The translations under genes and the position numbers were made by a program. Shown one piece after another: positions 5,471 to 9,256 of a stretch of 9,256 bases of DNA; the stretch's first letter is position 1, and every line of letters begins with the position of its first letter. The stretch comes from Candidatus Amarobacillus elongatus (GTDB taxonomy: Bacteria > Chloroflexota > Dehalococcoidia > Tepidiformales > Tepidiformaceae), in the NCBI GenBank assembly GCA_016703545.1, contig JADJBX010000018.1:1-9256 (forward strand). The letters are read 5' to 3'. The notes under the pieces are model-generated. The model worked only from the letters and a program-made list of their open reading frames with translations, ran no database searches and was not told the DNA's origin.

Positions 5471-8137
5471 CTACGGCCCGAACCTGGGGGCGGTGGCGTT
5501 CAGCCCCGCCGCAATTCGCCGATCCTCCGACTCGTCCCCGACCTCGCCGGGCGGGATTACAACCCCGTGAAGCTGAGCCCTAAGATCCGCCCAGCGACGG
5601 TTCAGAACGCCCCACTGGTGCTCATCATAGGTGCCGCCGAAGATGATCGAGTGGACCTCGATCCGCGGCCACGTGATATCGCCGGTGTCGGTGTCAGTGG
5701 CGGGAGCCCCCTGCTGGATCGCTGCGTCTAGGGCCTTCGACCAGTGGCTGCCGAGCCGGTCCACACGACCGATCTGCTGTTCCACCACGCCGGGGTTCCA
5801 CTCCGGGTGCAGAAGCAGCACCACGCGGCAGGCTTCGTGCAGGTTGAGGCCCTCGCGGCCGACGATGGACTGGGCGATGAGCACGCGCGGAAAGCTGTTC
5901 TGGCGGTTGAACGCTGCTTGCAGGAGACGACGGGTCGGATATTCGGTGCTGCCGTCGAGCAGGCGTGCGAAACTACCACGCGTCCGACTGAACTCGCCCG
6001 CGATGATGGAACGAACGTCCTGCCAGGTCGCCGCCGCCGTTTCAGTGTCCTGCTCCTCCGCTTCGTCGAACCCATCCTGATCGGTGGACGCACCGACCAG
6101 ATCCCGGAAGCCCTCGGCGATCGCCTCCAGCACCTCCGGGGAGTCGCGGCCATCGAGGAGAAGTTCCCGATCAGGCTCAGCCAGCATCTCCCATAGCGCC
6201 CGGGCGAGGGGGGCGTCGGCCTCGTCAGCGGTAGTGTGGTCCCCCGCCGCAGCCCGCATCAGGGCTCGCAGGCCTGGCCCGATCCCGCTCAGCTCCGCGG
6301 CTCGCCCAAGCACGGCTCCGACGCTCCGACGGAACCAAGCCCGCCTCGTCTCAAACGCCCGAAAACGCTCGGCGTGGCGGGCTTCCAACGCCGGGAAGGT
6401 GGAGGGGTCGATGTTCAGTTGCCTCGCGGCGAACACGTCCACCTCAGACGGGACCACCGGGCTCCCTTTGCCGTCCAACCCAGCGAGACCCAGCGCCTCT
6501 GCCGGCCACGGAACCGGGCTGGCGCCGTTGGCGCTTCTCAACTTCGCGCGCGCGTTTAGAAGCGCGCTGAGTGCTTGGAGCGGTGCCGTGAACCGGCCGA
6601 ACACCAACACCTTTTCGCCCCCCAGGTCGTCCTCGATGAGACTCACGGCCCTGACGAGCTGGGGGTGCCGAAAGAGCGCGGTATCAGCAGTCGCCGCCTC
6701 GGCGGCCTTCTCACCGATCAGGGCGCTCCAGAACGTCGAGCGCGCGGCCCGTTTGGGGTCGTGCTTGGCATCCACGGTCAGGGGCGCGTCGTCGAGCGCC
6801 TGCTCGCTTTTCTTCGCATTGAGCCTCGCGATGAGGCTGGACACGCCATGACCATTCGCGAGCGTAAGCCGAAGCCGTTTGCCTCCGCAGTCGCTGGTCC
6901 CGAGCGTGGCCGCAGAGAGCGCCTCGGCGGCCAGGACCACCTGACGCCACGCGGGTGATAGGTCCGCGGGGCGCAGCACGGATGCCACTGTGCGGCGATA
7001 GGCATGTTCTACCCCGGTTCCCTCGGCGAACGCCCGAACGTGGTGGTCCTCAGACTTGTCGCGTCGCAGCACGTAGGGCCGCAGCGCCCCCTGGTAGCCT
7101 GCTGCGGCGGCTGCCCAACCCGCCCGAGCAGCTTCGTCGGTACGCCAGCGGCCACGCAGCGTGTTGGTCGCGGCACCGTATGCAGCGATCCTCGCCGCCA
7201 GCGGGGCGAGTGTCGCGGGCGGCGTCCCCGCCCGATCCAGAGTTCCGGACCATTCGGAGATGTCCAGGGCGACGGGTGTTGCGGTCAGCGCCAGATGCGC
7301 GGGGTCGTCGGTGGCGTTCACGACATGGCCGAGGAGTCGGCTCAAGCCGGATCCTTCGCCCCGTGCCTTGTGAGCCTCGTCCACGATCACGAGGTCAAAT
7401 CTACCGAGTCCCCAACCGACCGCTCGTTCGAGCGCATTTCGATTTGCGCCGCCACCGCGGTACGCTTTCGCCTGGCAGTAGTCCGTGCGCCAGACCCCCA
7501 TCTGCGCGATCCATTCGTCCAACTCGACGAGGGCGGCAGTCCAAGATGCCGATTTGAGGTGGGCGTACACGGCCTCAGCGCGGCCCCAGACCTCCGGCGT
7601 GATTTCGGCTCGCTGTTGCTTGTAGGCATACGGCCAGCCTTTGGGTGTGTCGCCCGCGCGAACGGCGATGAGCGCGGGAAGCAGCCCCCAACGGTCTGGA
7701 TCGGTCTTCGGTCCCATGTGCCAGTTCGCGAACGTGTGGGAGACGAGCAGCGCCGGCGCGCTAAGCCAGTTGCCGGCGACGGCGTCTGCACCGCGCAGAA
7801 AGCTCCAGAGTCCGTGTACAAGCTGCGGCGGCTCAAGATCGTCGCCCGCCAGTTCTGACCGCCACTGATACTGCAAGCCCGGGGGCACGAGAATCGCGAC
7901 GCGCCCGCCTGCATCTGTGACCGCCTTTGCCACCGCCGACGCGACGCGCGTCTTTCCCATCCCCACCTCGTCGGCGATGATGACGCCGCGGGTCTGATTG
8001 CCCTGCCCGCCCCCGAAGCGCTCGGCTATCGCATCCACCGATCGGCGCTGGCCGGGGTTCAACCTCGTCCCGCCCGCGTCGGTTCGCTCCCGTAGACGGC
8101 GACAAACCGACGGCCAACCTTCAAAGATGACACTCAC
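5471..8137 (-). CDS. SNF2-family DNA helicase/ATPase
   Basis: This 888-residue protein carries ordered superfamily 2 helicase motifs. There is a Q-like LNPGQRRSV near residue 30, motif I ADEVGMGKT (55-63), motif Ia ILVPPGLQYQW, motif II DEAH (253-256) and motif III LTATP (284-288). Motif IV-like KVLVFGRF, motif V VGREGLNLHEA (about 760) and motif VI QQIGRVDRLG (787-796) follow. The ADEVGMGKT and GREGLNL patterns are typical of SNF2-like and bacterial HepA/DrmD-like ATPases, which translocate on double-stranded DNA. There is a long insertion between motifs IV and V, about 180-200 residues, partly acidic. The GTG start shares bases with the PLD stop (GTGA) and has GGGAGG 6 bases upstream; the in-frame start at 8176 lacks such a site. 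The frame is intact. It probably works with the PLD protein in restriction of foreign DNA or in repair; the exact system is not identified. Confidence 0.9.
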   Translation of the reverse strand: MSVIFEGWPSVCRRLRERTDAGGTRLNPGQRRSVDAIAERFGGGQGNQTRGVIIADEVGMGKTRVASAVAKAVTDAGGRVAILVPPGLQYQWRSELAGDDLEPPQLVHGLWSFLRGADAVAGNWLSAPALLVSHTFANWHMGPKTDPDRWGLLPALIAVRAGDTPKGWPYAYKQQRAEITPEVWGRAEAVYAHLKSASWTAALVELDEWIAQMGVWRTDYCQAKAYRGGGANRNALERAVGWGLGRFDLVIVDEAHKARGEGSGLSRLLGHVVNATDDPAHLALTATPVALDISEWSGTLDRAGTPPATLAPLAARIAAYGAATNTLRGRWRTDEAARAGWAAAAAGYQGALRPYVLRRDKSEDHHVRAFAEGTGVEHAYRRTVASVLRPADLSPAWRQVVLAAEALSAATLGTSDCGGKRLRLTLANGHGVSSLIARLNAKKSEQALDDAPLTVDAKHDPKRAARSTFWSALIGEKAAEAATADTALFRHPQLVRAVSLIEDDLGGEKVLVFGRFTAPLQALSALLNARAKLRSANGASPVPWPAEALGLAGLDGKGSPVVPSEVDVFAARQLNIDPSTFPALEARHAERFRAFETRRAWFRRSVGAVLGRAAELSGIGPGLRALMRAAAGDHTTADEADAPLARALWEMLAEPDRELLLDGRDSPEVLEAIAEGFRDLVGASTDQDGFDEAEEQDTETAAATWQDVRSIIAGEFSRTRGSFARLLDGSTEYPTRRLLQAAFNRQNSFPRVLIAQSIVGREGLNLHEACRVVLLLHPEWNPGVVEQQIGRVDRLGSHWSKALDAAIQQGAPATDTDTGDITWPRIEVHSIIFGGTYDEHQWGVLNRRWADLRAQLHGVVIPPGEVGDESEDRRIAAGLNATAPRFGP

Positions 8138-9256
8138 GAGGTACCTCCCAGCGGTACGAGGCCCGAGTAGTCCCATGCCGCCTCGACCCGGGTCAGCGCG
8201 TCCTCATAGAGCTGGCACGAACCCGGCGAGCCCGCGTAGTCCGGGCGGAACTCCGACCGGCGGAGGACGGAGAGCGGGTTCACCCCCAGCCGGTGTACCG
8301 AGGCCACGGGCGGACTCGCCTTCATTCTCACGAGGGCCTGTTCGAGACGCGCACACCACGCTGGCCACTGCGCCTCCGGAACCATCGTCTGCCTCGCTGC
8401 TATGGTCTCTATCGCCTGCATCATCTCGCGAAACGGGTAGTTCGAGGGAACGGCACCTCCGGCGCCGGCCGACCCCGCACCCTCACCGCCGTCGTCGGAT
8501 TCACCAGGATCTTGTTCCTCGTCATCGTCTTCCGGCGGGTTGGGGAAGCTGCGCAGTTCCTCCTCCAGATCGATGAAGTCGAGGGCCGGCAACGGCTTCC
8601 CCGCCAAGCGACCAAAGCGGTCGAGGACAGGGACGACGGCCGTTCGGGGCGAACCCGCGGGTGACCATCGAACGCGCACCTCAGACGGCGGCGGAGCATC
8701 CCAACGGTACGTGCCATCCACCGCGACCATGATCGGCTGGCCGTTCAAGCTCAGGATCTCGAAGTTGCCTAGCGAACCGGAGCCGGTCGGGAGCTTGAGC
8801 CGGGGTGGCTCCTCCAGCAGCTCCAGAAAAGCGACCGGCGGCGCGAAATATTCCGGGAGACGCGGCGGCGCACTTTCACCCGCCAGTAGAGCACCGGGCT
8901 TGAGCGTCAAGTCAGCAGAGTCCTTCTCAACCGGGAGTCGTCGGCAAAGGCTGTTCCAGGCCAGCGTCTCCAGCGCCAGCACCACACCCGCTTCCAGATT
9001 TCCGGCATTCCCGGCGCGATGCAGGAACCCTGCGGCGGTCAGGTTGCCGCTGCCCAGGTATACCCACGGGCTTGTCGCGTTACCGGCACTACGGTCGTTC
9101 GCCGAGAAGATGAACTTGGCGTGGAGGGTGCGGAGCCCCCTCTTCGGCCCAGCGGGGTCGGCTGAGGCTACGACACGCCAATGGGCCTTCTTCAGCGCTG
9201 GGCCTGCCGAAGCGACCTCCTGACAACTCGTTGGGTTGACGACGAGCGTGATCTCG
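8134..9256 (-). CDS. PLD-like nuclease family protein (5' end outside window)
   Basis: The frame is open from the window edge to TGA 8134, giving 373 visible residues and no start. About 50 residues in are the hallmarks of a phospholipase D superfamily active site: LHAKFIF (HxK) then WVYLGSGNLTAAGF (GSxN). The Asp after HxK is seven residues past the Lys, not five as in the usual HKD. An earlier HKD half, if present, lies off the window. Known bacterial members with this motif cut DNA. After the PLD core come about 250 residues I do not recognise, with a strongly acidic, Gly/Ala-rich linker around 8455-8535 (EDDDEEQDPGESDDGG) between two structured-looking parts. The stop overlaps the helicase start, so the two proteins are probably made together and may form a complex. 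PLD membership is well supported; the nuclease role is inferred. Confidence 0.83.
   Translation of the reverse strand, partial: EITLVVNPTSCQEVASAGPALKKAHWRVVASADPAGPKRGLRTLHAKFIFSANDRSAGNATSPWVYLGSGNLTAAGFLHRAGNAGNLEAGVVLALETLAWNSLCRRLPVEKDSADLTLKPGALLAGESAPPRLPEYFAPPVAFLELLEEPPRLKLPTGSGSLGNFEILSLNGQPIMVAVDGTYRWDAPPPSEVRVRWSPAGSPRTAVVPVLDRFGRLAGKPLPALDFIDLEEELRSFPNPPEDDDEEQDPGESDDGGEGAGSAGAGGAVPSNYPFREMMQAIETIAARQTMVPEAQWPAWCARLEQALVRMKASPPVASVHRLGVNPLSVLRRSEFRPDYAGSPGSCQLYEDALTRVEAAWDYSGLVPLGGTS
8144..8149 (-). promoter_or_regulatory. Shine-Dalgarno that decides the helicase start
   Basis: GGGAGG stands 6 bases before GTG 8137, within the last codons of the PLD gene. It is the strongest ribosome site seen in the window and supports the GTG start that overlaps the upstream stop. 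Confidence 0.75.

Noticed and set aside
5468..5478. Perfect GGCC-TAC/GTA-GGCC inverted repeat at the helicase stop, considered as a terminator
   Set aside because: The stem is only four base pairs and no T-run follows, so rho-independent termination is not supported.
1..9256. CRISPR arrays, tRNA/rRNA genes, insertion sequences or attachment sites
   Set aside because: Reading both strands I found no regularly spaced repeats, no tRNA-like cloverleaf, no transposase motifs and no paired terminal repeats.

Overview
This is a GC-rich bacterial window in which every convincing gene lies on the minus strand, so transcription runs from high to low coordinates. Long open frames on the plus strand are antisense shadows of these genes, as expected at this base composition. 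The GC content, multidomain fusions and WG-repeat proteins would suit a large-genome Gram-negative such as a myxobacterium or relative. No marker gene settles this, so the assignment is only a guess.

Upstream module (9256 down to 5471): a PLD-like nuclease, cut by the window edge, is followed by a large SNF2-type helicase. The stop of the first and the GTG start of the second share bases (GTGA), with a strong Shine-Dalgarno site inside the first gene. A PLD nuclease coupled to an SNF2 ATPase is a partnership known from anti-phage systems such as DISARM. Only these two genes are visible, and no methyltransferase or other named component is in the window.

Spacer (5470 to 5106): about 365 bp with the most AT-rich patches of the window. 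It has no gene I recognise, one doubtful small ORF and at best a weak promoter.

Downstream module (5105 down to 1): five tightly packed genes that look like one translationally coupled operon. In order they are a sugar-nucleotide epimerase/dehydratase (SDR); a GT4 glycosyltransferase fused to a radical SAM/SPASM enzyme; a protein made almost wholly of WG-type repeats; a small P-loop kinase-like protein; and a WG-like domain fused to a class II aldolase, cut by the window edge. Junctions overlap (ATGA, ATGA and an 8-base overlap) or abut (TAG then ATG). The content suggests synthesis or modification of a glycan or glycosylated product, but no pathway can be named.

Two adjacent genes of this operon carry frameshifts. 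The epimerase has a compensating pair that removes its YxxxK motif from the continuous frame. The glycosyltransferase/radical SAM gene has two 1-base losses near 2380 and 2310 that separate the SPASM domain. The family signatures continue cleanly in the neighbouring frames, so these are either sequence errors or very recent decay.
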